Assembly (NCBI GenBank): GCA_039916305.1 | Contig: JBDSLR010000006.1 | Coordinates: forward strand, 124,001-188,000 | DNA: 64,000 bases | Source of the DNA: JACMLD01 sp039916305 | Lineage (GTDB): Bacteria > Bacteroidota > Bacteroidia > Chitinophagales > Chitinophagaceae | Reading direction: 5' to 3' | Part shown: piece by piece, positions 1 through 9,724 of the stretch | Layout of the letters: each line of letters begins with the position of its first letter | How positions within the stretch are numbered: the stretch's first letter is position 1 | Notes under the pieces: generated by a model | Seen by the model: only the letters and a program-made list of their open reading frames with translations | What the model was told of the DNA's origin: nothing | The model's database searches: none | Translations under genes and position numbers: made by a program

Positions 1-1
1 T

Positions 2-493
2 TACAACAATTTAAGCATCAAGTTAAATCTTGTCACTCATACCGTGCAATACCTGGAAGACGGCAAGGAAATGGTTACAACTGCTCCTGTAAAAAAAATT
101 ATGTTTATTAATTTACCAGACGAAGATGGGTTTCGCCGGAATGTGCAGCTGGAAACTTTTACAAGTGCTTTGAATGCACCCGACGCTGCCGTATTTGAAG
201 TACTTGATACTGGAAAAATCAAACTGGTTAAAAAAATTACCATTACTTATAGGGATGACCGGAAATATAATGAAGCAGCTACCACCCGCATCTTTGAACG
301 CAAAGAAATATACTATTCGGTGGATGAAAGCGCTCAGCCCAAACGTATAGAAAAAGGAAAGTCAGCCCTGCTGACGATCTTCCCGGACAACCGGGATAAA
401 GTGGCTTCATTTATAGATCAGCAGAAACTTAGCTGCCGCACGGAAGCAGATTTTAAAAGAATATTCAGCTTTTATAATAGTTTAACGCTGTAG
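2..493 (+). CDS. C-terminal part of an uncharacterised protein (cut by window edge)
   Basis: An open frame enters from the left edge (first full codon at base 2) and ends with a stop at 491-493, so about 163 residues of a longer protein are visible. A GTG at 44 could be read as a start, but the frame is open upstream of it and no leader is visible, so I treat the gene as truncated. The visible part is soluble and rich in charged residues, alternating short beta-strand-like stretches with basic segments, and ends in a helical, Phe-rich tail. No signal peptide, membrane segment or catalytic motif can be seen. The general look resembles C-terminal regions of hypothetical Bacteroidota proteins, but I recognise no named family and assign no function. 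Confidence 0.7.
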   Translation, partial: YNNLSIKLNLVTHTVQYLEDGKEMVTTAPVKKIMFINLPDEDGFRRNVQLETFTSALNAPDAAVFEVLDTGKIKLVKKITITYRDDRKYNEAATTRIFERKEIYYSVDESAQPKRIEKGKSALLTIFPDNRDKVASFIDQQKLSCRTEADFKRIFSFYNSLTL

Positions 494-858
494 GCCATTA
501 TACTGCTAAGCCGCCTCAATTTCTTGCCGTCATCTCCCAAATTATAGCGCACTGAGCTCCTTTACCTTGCCGCACAAGTTTGCCAATAGACGAATCGAAT
601 GATTGACTGCCCATGGGTGGAATATATTCAGACTATTGGCACCCGTATATCAATTAATCATATAATAAAAAATTATATTTAAATTTTTTCTGCGCCATGG
701 CGGCTTTAATACCATTAAATGATATAATTATTTAGATATTATTTTTCTTAATATCGCTTTGAGATTAAAAATTCGTTAATTTCACCCAGTACGGTTATCC
801 AAAACACCGTTCACCGGATTTGAGAACCCCGGTTATAATTAACAACTAAACTAACAAC
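494..858. other. AT-rich intergenic region upstream of the first SusC gene
   Basis: No credible gene is present. The right half (about 655-780) is very AT-rich and presumably carries the promoter of the SusC gene, but no convincing TTTG / TAnnTTTG pair could be placed. A 9-bp inverted repeat (581-589 with 633-641, TGCCAATAG / CTATTGGCA) encloses a 43-base loop. The last bases before the start, an A/C-rich run (ACTAAACTAACA), closely match those before the second SusC gene. Confidence 0.4.
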
Positions 859-3800
859 ATGAGAAAACTACTCCTGCTACTGGGGGTTGTACTTATTTGC
901 GTACAACTTGCTGCCCAGCAGCGAACCATTACCGGTAAAATTACCGACGACAAAGGTTTCGCCATTCCAAACGCATCCATTCTTGTAAAAGGTACTTCCA
1001 GCGGGACCGTTACCCAGTTGGATGGTACGTTTACAATGAAATTGACAAAGGGCACTATGCTGGTTATTTCATCGCTGGGATTTGAGCCTGTAACCATTGC
1101 GGTGCAGGACAAAATAGCTGTAAGCATGAAAACAGACCCCAATGCACTTAGTGAAGTGGTTGTAACCGGCGTGGGCGTTGCTACCAGTAAAAGAAAAACA
1201 GCCGTTGCAATAGAATCTGTCAACATCATCAATCAGGTTAAAGTTTCAACTGGCGATATTGGCCAACAATTGGTTGGGCAAGTTGCCGGGGCGCAAATTA
1301 GCAGTACCAATGGTTCTCCCGGCAGGCCTTTGAATATTCTATTACGGGGTATCAATTCATTAAACCGTTCTACATCTCCAATTATTTTATTGGATGGTCT
1401 TCAAATTGGGGCTACCGATTTAACCACTTTGGATTTGAATAATATTGATAAGGTTGAAATTGTACAAGGTGCTGCTGGTGCGTCACTTTATGGCGCTCAG
1501 GGTGCAAATGGTGTAATTCAGTTGTTTAGCAAAAAGGCCAGGCCTGGTAAATTAAATATTGACTTTAGCAGCAGTGCTTCTTCTTCTGAAATATTGAATG
1601 TTGGCCATGTTGCGCAAGCCTCAAAACATGCCTTTGTAACCAATGCCAGTAATCAGGTAATTAGTACTACCGGTGCAATCATTGCGTTAGATCCGGCTAC
1701 TTTATTGTACAATTCTAATGTTCAATACAATCCGTTAGATGTAGCCAGTTATGCCAATAAAGCGTACGACCAAAATTTGAAATATTATGATAATTACAAA
1801 CAATTTTTTAAGAAGGGATATGCAATAAACAATTCCATATCAATTTCTGCAAGTAAAGATAAATTTGATTTTTTGGTTTCTGCTTCAGACAACCGGCAAA
1901 ATTCGAATTTTGTAAACAATGGTGATTATGCAAAAAGTAACTTTTCTGTTAATTTGGGCGGAGAAATAGCTAAAAACCTTCGTTTTAGGAGCATTACGCA
2001 AATAGCCTATACAAAAAATACGTTAAACGACGCTACTGGTCGTGGAATAATCTACGCTGTAAATAATACAAGGCCTTTTGCAAATTTTTTCCAGAAAGAC
2101 CTGGAGGGTAATTATGGCAATTACTATGGCGATGCTGCAGGTGTAAATTCGTCCAATCCTAATTATGCCAACCAATATTCCAGTACATTAAATGCTAAAA
2201 TTGACCTTATACAAAATTTTAATTTAAACTACAAACTTAACCACTTTGTTGAATTGGATGCGAAATATGGCTTGAATGTAAAGAACGAAAACATAACTTA
2301 TAGATACGAAGACCAGGAGTTCAATAAAAATTCGGTAACGCGGCAGGCTGGCTATATCAGTAATTATAATCCAAACACTGCGAGTAATGGCTCTACCACT
2401 GGTGAAATTGATAATATCGTGAATCGTACGACATATCAGAATTTCATAGGTTCTATATTCCTGCGGACAGATTTTCAAAAGGATTTTCACATGAAAATTC
2501 CTATAACAACAAGTACCCAACTGGCATACGATTACCGTAAAAATTTATACAAACAATTTTACTCCTATGGCTACGATGCACCATCGTATACTCCCTGGAA
2601 TGCCAGCCAGGCCGGCGTGTATAAAGTAGTTTCAGATTATATTGAACCATCCATTACTTACGGATTTTTAGTAAACCAAAAGTTTGATTATTCTGATATA
2701 GGCGGTTTTTCAATAGGTATACGTAGTGATTATTCTTCAGCGTTCGGTTCTGGTGCCACTGCACAAAAATTTCCGCGTGGGGATGCCTACTTAAACCTGA
2801 TGAAGTTGCCTTTTATAAATGGGCTTAAACTTGCCAATACTATTGCTGATTTCAAGTTAAGGGCTGGTTATGGCGAAGCTGGCATTCAACCGCTTCCATT
2901 TGACCGCTTTCCAACACTAGGCGCTGCAAATTTGGGCACCACAAGTGTTTTTAGGTTATCTACCACTGCACCAAACCCGGCTTTGAACGTTGAGGTTTCT
3001 AAAGAAACAGAACTCGGTTTAGACTTAGCATTGAATCTTTTGAAAGGCCCATGGTTAACAAATGCTGGTTTATCATTTACTTATTGGAAAAGGACGACGG
3101 ACAATGCCATTTACAGTGTAGATGCAGCGCCATCAACAGGTGTTGGTACAATTAAAAACAATGCATTTGGATTAGGTTCCAACGGTATCCAGGCCTCATT
3201 TAATTTAAGCGTTTTAAATAGTAAAAATTTTACCTGGAGTTTGTCAAGCGTATTTTCTAAGGAAACATCTAAGATTACTGATATAACCGGGCCAGATGTA
3301 GTGATTACTTCTTCTGCAGGTAGTTCAAACTACATTCTGCGTAAAAATGAAAAAATCGGTCAGTTATATGGATTTATTCTATTGCATTCTGTTGACCAAA
3401 TAGACAATGTTACCGGCCAGCCGTTTATTGCAAAAGCAAACCAATCAGCTTACGAAGTAGCAAGTAACGGATGGGTTGTAAACTCAGCCACCAAACAACC
3501 TTATACAGACGGTGCCAAGCAATATTCGTTTGGTGATCCAAATCCTAAATTTAACCTCGGCTTAATCAATAACTTTTCTTACAAAGGCATACTTAGTTTA
3601 AATGTACAGTGGGATTGGGTAAATGGCAGCCATCTATATAACCAAACAAAAGGATGGATGTATCGTGATGGCATTCACGCGGATTATGCCACGCCAATTA
3701 CAATAGGTGGTAATACACAAGCGTACACAGCTTTTTACCGGGGTGTTTACCAGGCAGGTGCAAACAACGGCACTAAAAATTATTTTTATGAAGATGCCTC

Positions 3801-4041
3801 TTTCTTAAGGTTAAGAAATATTTCATTAGCATTTGATTTTGCAAAACAATTTAAGATTAAAGCATTCCAGCGTTTACAATTGGTTATTTCAGGCCGCAAT
3901 CTGGTAACGTTTACCAAGTACACAGGCTTTGATCCGGAAGTTAGTTCCGGTGCCAGTAATTCAGCATTCGACCGTGGCGTGGATCACAACACTGTCCCTA
4001 ATACTAAACAGTATCAAATTGGTTTAAACGTTGGTTTATAA
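859..4041 (+). CDS. SusC/RagA-family TonB-linked outer-membrane transporter
   Basis: This 1060-residue protein is predicted to import an oligomeric nutrient (glycan or peptide) across the outer membrane using TonB energy, with the SusD lipoprotein from the next gene as its lid. A signal peptide covers residues 1-19 (Leu-rich core, cleavage after LAA). It is followed by a carboxypeptidase-regulatory-like beta domain (about 22-105), the plug domain (about 110-225, with the typical LLRGINS and ILLDG phrases) and a long beta-barrel ending in an aromatic/hydrophobic strand. The ATG at 859 is chosen because it begins the signal peptide. The SusD gene starts 18 bp downstream, so the two form an operon. 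Codon use leans to TTA and AT-ending codons, unlike most genes in the window. The substrate is unknown; no glycoside hydrolase or protease gene is adjacent. Confidence 0.93.
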   Translation: MRKLLLLLGVVLICVQLAAQQRTITGKITDDKGFAIPNASILVKGTSSGTVTQLDGTFTMKLTKGTMLVISSLGFEPVTIAVQDKIAVSMKTDPNALSEVVVTGVGVATSKRKTAVAIESVNIINQVKVSTGDIGQQLVGQVAGAQISSTNGSPGRPLNILLRGINSLNRSTSPIILLDGLQIGATDLTTLDLNNIDKVEIVQGAAGASLYGAQGANGVIQLFSKKARPGKLNIDFSSSASSSEILNVGHVAQASKHAFVTNASNQVISTTGAIIALDPATLLYNSNVQYNPLDVASYANKAYDQNLKYYDNYKQFFKKGYAINNSISISASKDKFDFLVSASDNRQNSNFVNNGDYAKSNFSVNLGGEIAKNLRFRSITQIAYTKNTLNDATGRGIIYAVNNTRPFANFFQKDLEGNYGNYYGDAAGVNSSNPNYANQYSSTLNAKIDLIQNFNLNYKLNHFVELDAKYGLNVKNENITYRYEDQEFNKNSVTRQAGYISNYNPNTASNGSTTGEIDNIVNRTTYQNFIGSIFLRTDFQKDFHMKIPITTSTQLAYDYRKNLYKQFYSYGYDAPSYTPWNASQAGVYKVVSDYIEPSITYGFLVNQKFDYSDIGGFSIGIRSDYSSAFGSGATAQKFPRGDAYLNLMKLPFINGLKLANTIADFKLRAGYGEAGIQPLPFDRFPTLGAANLGTTSVFRLSTTAPNPALNVEVSKETELGLDLALNLLKGPWLTNAGLSFTYWKRTTDNAIYSVDAAPSTGVGTIKNNAFGLGSNGIQASFNLSVLNSKNFTWSLSSVFSKETSKITDITGPDVVITSSAGSSNYILRKNEKIGQLYGFILLHSVDQIDNVTGQPFIAKANQSAYEVASNGWVVNSATKQPYTDGAKQYSFGDPNPKFNLGLINNFSYKGILSLNVQWDWVNGSHLYNQTKGWMYRDGIHADYATPITIGGNTQAYTAFYRGVYQAGANNGTKNYFYEDASFLRLRNISLAFDFAKQFKIKAFQRLQLVISGRNLVTFTKYTGFDPEVSSGASNSAFDRGVDHNTVPNTKQYQIGLNVGL

Positions 4042-4059
4042 TCAAATAAAAAATAATTT

Positions 4060-5703
4060 ATGCATATAAATAAAATAATTAATGGGGTTTTAGGGGTTGT
4101 TTTGATTTTATCTTCTTGCAAAAAAGACCTGGATATACAAAACACCAATTTGCCTACACCCGCAAGTGCCCAAAACGAATTGGGTGTTATATCATTAGCG
4201 CAGGGTGGTATTTACAGAAATGGCTTTTATGATGTGAAGTATTATGATGGCGTGTATGGCCGTTTTTGGCCAGGGGCAATGGGCTTCCAGGAAATGATGG
4301 GCGATATAATTGGGGCGGAAGCGGCCAACGCCTATGAGAATCAAATAGGTTGCCCCAATAAAGTAACCTTAGATAATGGCACGGTGGTGCTGAACCCCAG
4401 CGCTATCAATACGCAATATGGATTATTGCGCACCGTAAACAAAAACGCACAATCAGGATCTAACCCAACTTATTATGAGTGGGCGTACATGTACAATATG
4501 ATTGTGGCTGCAAATACCGTATTAGATATTACAAGCAAAACTACTTTTAGTGGAGCGGGCGCCACTACAAAAGCTGCAACGTTACAAGCCTGGGCATATT
4601 TTTGGAAAGGTTTTGCTTATGCACATATTGGTTCAATATATTATGCGGGACTTATCCAAAATTCTTTACAAAGTTTTACCAACGGAAATTATGTATCCAA
4701 AGACGCAATCATTGCAGAATCAAACGCCAATTTTGATAAGGCAAGTGCTGCTTTAGATGCGGCTGCTTCAGCAACCGACTATACGACCGTATTCGCCCAA
4801 TTAGTTCCTACGTTTTTACAAAAAGGAAAAGGTGGAGTACTTACTACAGCTATGTTCAGGCACAACATAAGCACCATGAAGGCAAGGAATATATTGGTTA
4901 ACACAACTGTATCAGCAATGACTTCCGCGCAATGGAACAGCATTTTAACCTTAACGGCTGCCGGTATTACTTCTACAGATTTAATTTTTACAGGCAGATC
5001 CGATGCAAACGGTGATTTTTTAGGTGCGGGTATATCTGTGGCAGATAAGGCTTCATCGCCTGTTACTTCTACGGGTGGCTATAAATTGAGTGAACGTTTT
5101 GTTCAGGAATTTAAAGCAGGAGATAAGCGCAAAACAAACAATGTTCTTACTTTAGCCAATGCCGGGTTGGGAATTTTTAACCAGGATAGAGGCAACAGTT
5201 TCAATACCAGGTATACATTGTCAAATAAGGGAACAGGTGTAGCTGGAACCATTGTTTATGCAAATTCTGACGCTGGAGGAAATGAAATTACACTGGCTGG
5301 CACGTATGAGGAAAACGAATTGATGAAGGCTGAAGCAAATCTTAAGTTAGGAAACATTGCTACAGGTTTAGCAAGTGTTGACGCAGTTAGAACATACCAG
5401 GGTGCTGGCATTAGTGCTGTATCGGGCGTAGTTACAGATGCTGCCGCTGCTTACGAAGAGTTTAGGCGTGAAAGAAGGGTTGCCCTGGCTTTTAAAGGCT
5501 TATCATTTTATGATGCACGTCGTTGGGAAATCATAGACCCGGCAAAAAGCCGTACTGGTTGCGTAGTAGTTGCTGCATCTGGTGCGGTTAATACAAATGC
5601 AACCATCAATTATGGCTTCCTGGATTACTGGGATGTTCCAGATAATGAACTGGCTTATAATCCGGCAAGCGCTACAAGTGCACCAGTTAAAAACCCCAAA
5701 TAA
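4060..5703 (+). CDS. SusD/RagB-family outer-membrane lipoprotein
   Basis: This 547-residue surface lipoprotein is predicted to capture substrate and cap the SusC barrel encoded just upstream. The signal peptide ends in a lipobox (LSSC, lipidated Cys20) followed by KKDLD, the charged stretch usual for Bacteroidota lipoproteins. The body has the helical TPR-like pattern of SusD, with the C-terminal segment carrying family phrases such as EENELMKAEANLKLG and the FRRERRVALAFKGLSFYDARRW region (residues near 470-495). The AT-leaning codon use matches the SusC partner. A strong hairpin terminator follows, so the broken lipoprotein gene downstream is probably not efficiently co-transcribed. Assignment to SusD is firm; the ligand cannot be predicted. 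Confidence 0.92.
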   Translation: MHINKIINGVLGVVLILSSCKKDLDIQNTNLPTPASAQNELGVISLAQGGIYRNGFYDVKYYDGVYGRFWPGAMGFQEMMGDIIGAEAANAYENQIGCPNKVTLDNGTVVLNPSAINTQYGLLRTVNKNAQSGSNPTYYEWAYMYNMIVAANTVLDITSKTTFSGAGATTKAATLQAWAYFWKGFAYAHIGSIYYAGLIQNSLQSFTNGNYVSKDAIIAESNANFDKASAALDAAASATDYTTVFAQLVPTFLQKGKGGVLTTAMFRHNISTMKARNILVNTTVSAMTSAQWNSILTLTAAGITSTDLIFTGRSDANGDFLGAGISVADKASSPVTSTGGYKLSERFVQEFKAGDKRKTNNVLTLANAGLGIFNQDRGNSFNTRYTLSNKGTGVAGTIVYANSDAGGNEITLAGTYEENELMKAEANLKLGNIATGLASVDAVRTYQGAGISAVSGVVTDAAAAYEEFRRERRVALAFKGLSFYDARRWEIIDPAKSRTGCVVVAASGAVNTNATINYGFLDYWDVPDNELAYNPASATSAPVKNPK

Positions 5704-5733
5704 TTACAACCAATTTTATTTTAATTATAAAGA

Positions 5734-5770
5734 AAATGCCGCATTTTTCACAGGTGCGGCATTTCTTTTA
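5734..5770 (+). terminator. Intrinsic terminator after the first SusCD pair
   Basis: A perfect 10-bp stem (AAATGCCGCA at 5734-5743 with TGCGGCATTT at 5755-5764) is followed by CTTTTA. It lies 30 bp after the SusD stop codon. Confidence 0.8.
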
Positions 5771-5799
5771 ATCATTTTGTTTAAAAAATATGACATACA

Positions 5800-6208
5800 A
5801 TGAAAAAGCATATAAATTGTTTTTCACAAGATAAGTTTAGTATTAAAAAATATAACCGCTTTTTTAAGTGTTGTATTGCTGCTGGCAGCAACATTGTACT
5901 CATGCAAAAAGGACCTCATCAATAGAGATAGTAAAGATCTGATAACCGGATCTTACCTGGCCGTAGTTGCACCAGGGCAATGAAAAGCTTGATACCAACC
6001 GTAAGTCATCATCCTGGATGTATATCCGCTCACTGATAGCGTAACGGTGACAAAACAGCTGTATGGAGACTATGCTCCTGACCTCAATTTTGCAGGGCAG
6101 GGTATAGGAACAGTATCTGCCTGTTCCGGACTTACATCCCTCTTGCTGCTGCTTAGCAATACGGGTGGTTCATATGGCACCTACAGCGTAGTTATGAAAA
6201 AGAATTAA
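5800..6208 (+). pseudogene. Broken lipoprotein gene, third member of the first SusCD locus
   Basis: The region reads as a decayed gene split over several frames. An ATG at 5800 begins MKKH. After a shift, the frame from about 5816 to 5981 encodes a hydrophobic signal segment ending in the lipobox LYSC and then KKDLI, the usual start of a Bacteroidota lipoprotein, before a TGA. From about 6042 to 6208 another open stretch encodes a C-terminal domain ending in GTYSVVMKKN. That tail resembles the end of the intact lipoprotein at 59645-60562: both have a Cys-Ser/Cys-Thr-Gly phrase, a NGG turn, then YG followed by a final beta strand. At least one frameshift and one stop, and probably an internal deletion, are needed to explain it. 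I infer a dead SusE/F-like surface lipoprotein; sequencing error cannot be excluded from one sequence. Confidence 0.6.
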
Positions 6209-6236
6209 TACCCCTAATCCCTTACGCTTATAAAGA

Positions 6237-6264
6237 CCGCTTTAAATTTTAAAGCGGCTTTTTA
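6237..6264 (+). terminator. Intrinsic terminator
   Basis: An inverted repeat of about ten base pairs (CCGCTTTAAA / TTTAAAGCGG, 6237-6257) is followed by CTTTTTA. It sits 28 bp after the stop of the broken lipoprotein gene, which suggests that this gene once formed its own transcription end. Confidence 0.75.
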
Positions 6265-6528
6265 TGTCCGCAGCATATTTCCGCAATGTAACTGCCTACC
6301 CCGTCTATGCTTTTTTTGCCTCAGCCTAAACTTTCACAACAAAAAGCTGTTACCAGTCTCTGAGAAAATGACATGCGTGCTCCGGTAGCAATTTGTAGAT
6401 CCGATTTTTTTTATTCATTAACAATTTAATAACTTAGACAGCTTTTTGGTTAAATGGTTTGTCTTAGACAATCATCGAGCTGCTTACCCCTATATTTTTT
6501 ACAGTCATTAAAAACTAAAACTAACAGC

Positions 6529-9500
6529 ATGAGAAGACTTTCACTTCTATTGGGAGTTGTATTGTTTTGTGTACAACTTCTTGCGCAGCAAAGGATTATT
6601 ACTGGCCGGGTCTTGGATGATAAGGGCCAACCCGTTCCCAACGCATCGGTTACCATTAAAGGAACAACCATTGGTACCACTACTAAAAATGATGGCACCT
6701 ATTCAATTGGAGTGGCTGCTACTGCAAAAACCCTTGTTATCTCTACGATTGGAATGACTACTGAGGAAATCAGTATAGCAGGCAAAACTTCCATTACTAC
6801 TGCGTTAAAAGCATCCGGCACTTCACTGGAAGAAGTAGTGGTATCTACCGGATATACCCGCGAAAAAAAATCACAGTTTACAGGTGCCGCCAGTGTAATC
6901 AGTGGTAAATTGATAGAAACCGTTCCTGTTGGTTCATTTGACCAGGCCTTGCAGGGCCGTGCTCCGGGTGTATTGGTTAACTCCAGTTCCGGTCAGCCCG
7001 GTTCAAGTGCCACTGTTACCATCAGGGGCGTGCAGTCAATTCAGGGTGCAGGCGCTCAGCCATTGTATGTGCTGGACGGGATTCCAATTACTGCCGGTGA
7101 TTTTCAAACACTGAATGCAGATGATTTTGAATCATTTACCGTATTGAAAGATGCTGGTGCAGCTGCTTTATATGGCGCACGTGCCGGTACTGGTGTAATC
7201 GTAATTACTTCTAAGAAAGGAAGGGCCGGCGCAACCGCCTTCACTTTCCGCAACCAGGTTGGTGTTACGCAGGCGCCCAGTTTTTCCCGTTTAAACAATA
7301 TGAATACCACAGAAATGTTTGAATATGAAAGGCGGCTGGGTGTGGCTGGTTTAAATCCAAATACACCGGGATGGGTGTATAATAAAACAAACCCGGCTTA
7401 CGCAGCATTGCCGGCAGCAACCCAGGCGAGGTATGATTTTCTGTATGATAGTATTGGCAAAATCAATACGAATTATGGAGATTTTTTTTACCGCCAGGGT
7501 ATTTCTCAAACCCATGAAGTGAATGTTACAGGGGGCTCGGAGAAAACGAAATTTTTCCTTTCTGCGGGTTATTTTAACCAGGAAGGTATAGACCGTGGTT
7601 CTTCCTTAAAAAGGTATACTACGCGCTTCAATGTTGAACACACGGCCAATAAATTTACCATTCAGTGGAATACTGCTGTAGGATATTCCATTACCCGGTA
7701 TTCTGAAGGAGAAGCCCTGGGCAACAGCTCACGTAACCCTTTCCAGATGACCTACCGGGCAAAAACGTATGAAAATCCGTACAGGGCAGATGGTTCTATT
7801 ATTTACGGAACCAATACTACACTTGCACTCAAACAGGTGGGTAACCTGCTGGAAGGTGTTCAGAATTCAAGTTTAGAGCAGAAACAAATAAAAGTTACTT
7901 CTGGTATTACGCTGGCATATAAAATATTGCCAACGCTTACCATTAAGAATACGTTTGGATTGGATGTATCTACCAACTTGTGGCAGCGTTACATTGTGCC
8001 GGGTTCATATATTGGAACCCTGCAGACATTTGGCGCGCTGTACCCCGGACTTGATATAGAAGCCTATAGGATAGGTACCAACCTGATCAATACTTCAAGC
8101 CTCGTGTATTCAAAAAGGTTTGACAAACATGAAATAGAAGCCGGTGCTTACTTTGAAGTAATCAGGAATTACCAGAAAGGGCTTGGTTTTACGTTGTATA
8201 ACCTGGATCCACGCCTACAGTATACAGGACAGGGTGCAGGCTCTCTGCCTACTACGCCTACCGGATCATTAACGTATCCGCAATATGGAACCAGCGCTAC
8301 TTCAGGTTATGGCATCCGTTCTTATTTTGCAACAGCAAGGTATACCTACAATAATAAATATACCCTGTCAGGAAATATCCGCCGTGATGGTACATCGCGT
8401 ATTGCCAATGACGCCAACAATGAAATTACTACCTGGTCTGCCGGCTTCAGCTGGAATGCCATGCAGGAAAATTTCATGAAGACGCAGAATATTGTAACTG
8501 ATCTGAGGGTGCGTGCTTCTTATGGTATCGTACCTAATATTGGTAGTATTTCAACCAGCTCATATGCTTTGTTGGGTACAGGTGCAGGTACTTGGGTATC
8601 AGTAGATAATTTCCTTGGTCCGCAGGTTCCGGGATATGGTACCACTGCCTATACGGGGGGCTCAAGCGTAACTGGTATTGTTCCTTCTTCACCAGGCAAT
8701 CCTAACCTCAAAATTGAAAATATTCAGAAAACAAATATCGGGATCGACTTCTCCGTTTGGCACAGCCGTGCAAGGTTTACAGTTGATCTTTATAGAAACA
8801 AAACAGTTGATCTTTTTGTGAATCAACCGCTGAGTGGTACTACAGGTTTTGGAAGCCTTAACATCAATGCAGGTGTTATGAGCAATAAAGGTGTTGAGTT
8901 ATCAGCATCTGTAGATGTTGTAAAAACCAGGGATTTTGGTGTAGTGCTTGGATGGAACCATGCCATCAATAAAAACACCATCGATGACCTCGGCCTGGTA
9001 GATGAATATTTTGCCGGTACGTTTGTAATAAGAAAGGGACTTCCGTACGGCTCTCATTATACCTATAATTACCTGGGCGCTGATCCTGCCACCGGTAAAC
9101 CAAGGTTTGAAACAGCTGATGGAAAGGAAACACTGGATGCGGCGCAGGCCGGACAGTTTGCAAAATTTGGTACTTATCTTCCAAAGCATGAAGGCGGTTT
9201 TAACTTAGGTTTTCGCTATAAAGGCTTTACGCTGGATGCCTTCTTCTCTTACCAGTTTGATGTAGTTAGAAGCAATAATATCCGTAACTGGATGACAAGG
9301 GGAACTATCGGTTACCAGGGTTCTTTAAACGGATCAAGGGAACTGCTGACCAACCAATGGCAGAAAGCCGGTGACCAGGTGTTTTTTCAGTCGCCCGTTT
9401 ATGACAGGGGCTTTACTTCTTCTGATCTTGAAAATGCAAAATTCCTGCGTTTCAGAAACCTGAATGTAGCTTACCAGCTGCCTCCAATAAAGTTTACGCC

Positions 9501-9660
9501 TAATACAATTCTTAAAGGTGTAAGATTATATGTGCAGTTTCAGAACCTGTATGTGTGGAGCAAATGGACAGGACTGGATCCCGAAGATGGCAACAATATC
9601 AGTCTGAATGAATATCCTAACCCTAAAATGGTAGTAGGCGGACTTGATATTAATTTTTAA
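6529..9660 (+). CDS. SusC/RagA-family TonB-linked outer-membrane transporter
   Basis: This 1043-residue TonB-dependent transporter is the partner of the SusD lipoprotein 64 bp downstream. The frame is open further upstream to 6454, but the ATG at 6529 starts a clean signal peptide almost identical in plan to that of the first SusC (MRRLSLLLGVVLFCVQLLAQ). Domains are a carboxypeptidase-regulatory-like beta domain (about 20-105), a plug with the IRGVQSIQG and YVLDG phrases (about 110-230), then the barrel. The bases before the start (AAACTAAAACTAACAGC) match those before the first SusC gene, and there is no Shine-Dalgarno sequence. Codon use is closer to the window average than in the first locus, so the two pairs are not a recent duplication. 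Substrate unknown. Confidence 0.93.
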   Translation: MRRLSLLLGVVLFCVQLLAQQRIITGRVLDDKGQPVPNASVTIKGTTIGTTTKNDGTYSIGVAATAKTLVISTIGMTTEEISIAGKTSITTALKASGTSLEEVVVSTGYTREKKSQFTGAASVISGKLIETVPVGSFDQALQGRAPGVLVNSSSGQPGSSATVTIRGVQSIQGAGAQPLYVLDGIPITAGDFQTLNADDFESFTVLKDAGAAALYGARAGTGVIVITSKKGRAGATAFTFRNQVGVTQAPSFSRLNNMNTTEMFEYERRLGVAGLNPNTPGWVYNKTNPAYAALPAATQARYDFLYDSIGKINTNYGDFFYRQGISQTHEVNVTGGSEKTKFFLSAGYFNQEGIDRGSSLKRYTTRFNVEHTANKFTIQWNTAVGYSITRYSEGEALGNSSRNPFQMTYRAKTYENPYRADGSIIYGTNTTLALKQVGNLLEGVQNSSLEQKQIKVTSGITLAYKILPTLTIKNTFGLDVSTNLWQRYIVPGSYIGTLQTFGALYPGLDIEAYRIGTNLINTSSLVYSKRFDKHEIEAGAYFEVIRNYQKGLGFTLYNLDPRLQYTGQGAGSLPTTPTGSLTYPQYGTSATSGYGIRSYFATARYTYNNKYTLSGNIRRDGTSRIANDANNEITTWSAGFSWNAMQENFMKTQNIVTDLRVRASYGIVPNIGSISTSSYALLGTGAGTWVSVDNFLGPQVPGYGTTAYTGGSSVTGIVPSSPGNPNLKIENIQKTNIGIDFSVWHSRARFTVDLYRNKTVDLFVNQPLSGTTGFGSLNINAGVMSNKGVELSASVDVVKTRDFGVVLGWNHAINKNTIDDLGLVDEYFAGTFVIRKGLPYGSHYTYNYLGADPATGKPRFETADGKETLDAAQAGQFAKFGTYLPKHEGGFNLGFRYKGFTLDAFFSYQFDVVRSNNIRNWMTRGTIGYQGSLNGSRELLTNQWQKAGDQVFFQSPVYDRGFTSSDLENAKFLRFRNLNVAYQLPPIKFTPNTILKGVRLYVQFQNLYVWSKWTGLDPEDGNNISLNEYPNPKMVVGGLDINF

Positions 9661-9724
9661 ACACTTTGCTGAAACAAGCATCTATTTGGATGAAACTACA
9701 TCCGGTATTTAAAACGTAAACAAA

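Noticed and set aside
494..858. A promoter for the first SusC gene of the TAnnTTTG type
   Set aside because: Several TTTG-containing stretches exist, but none has the right TA spacing; no site could be chosen.
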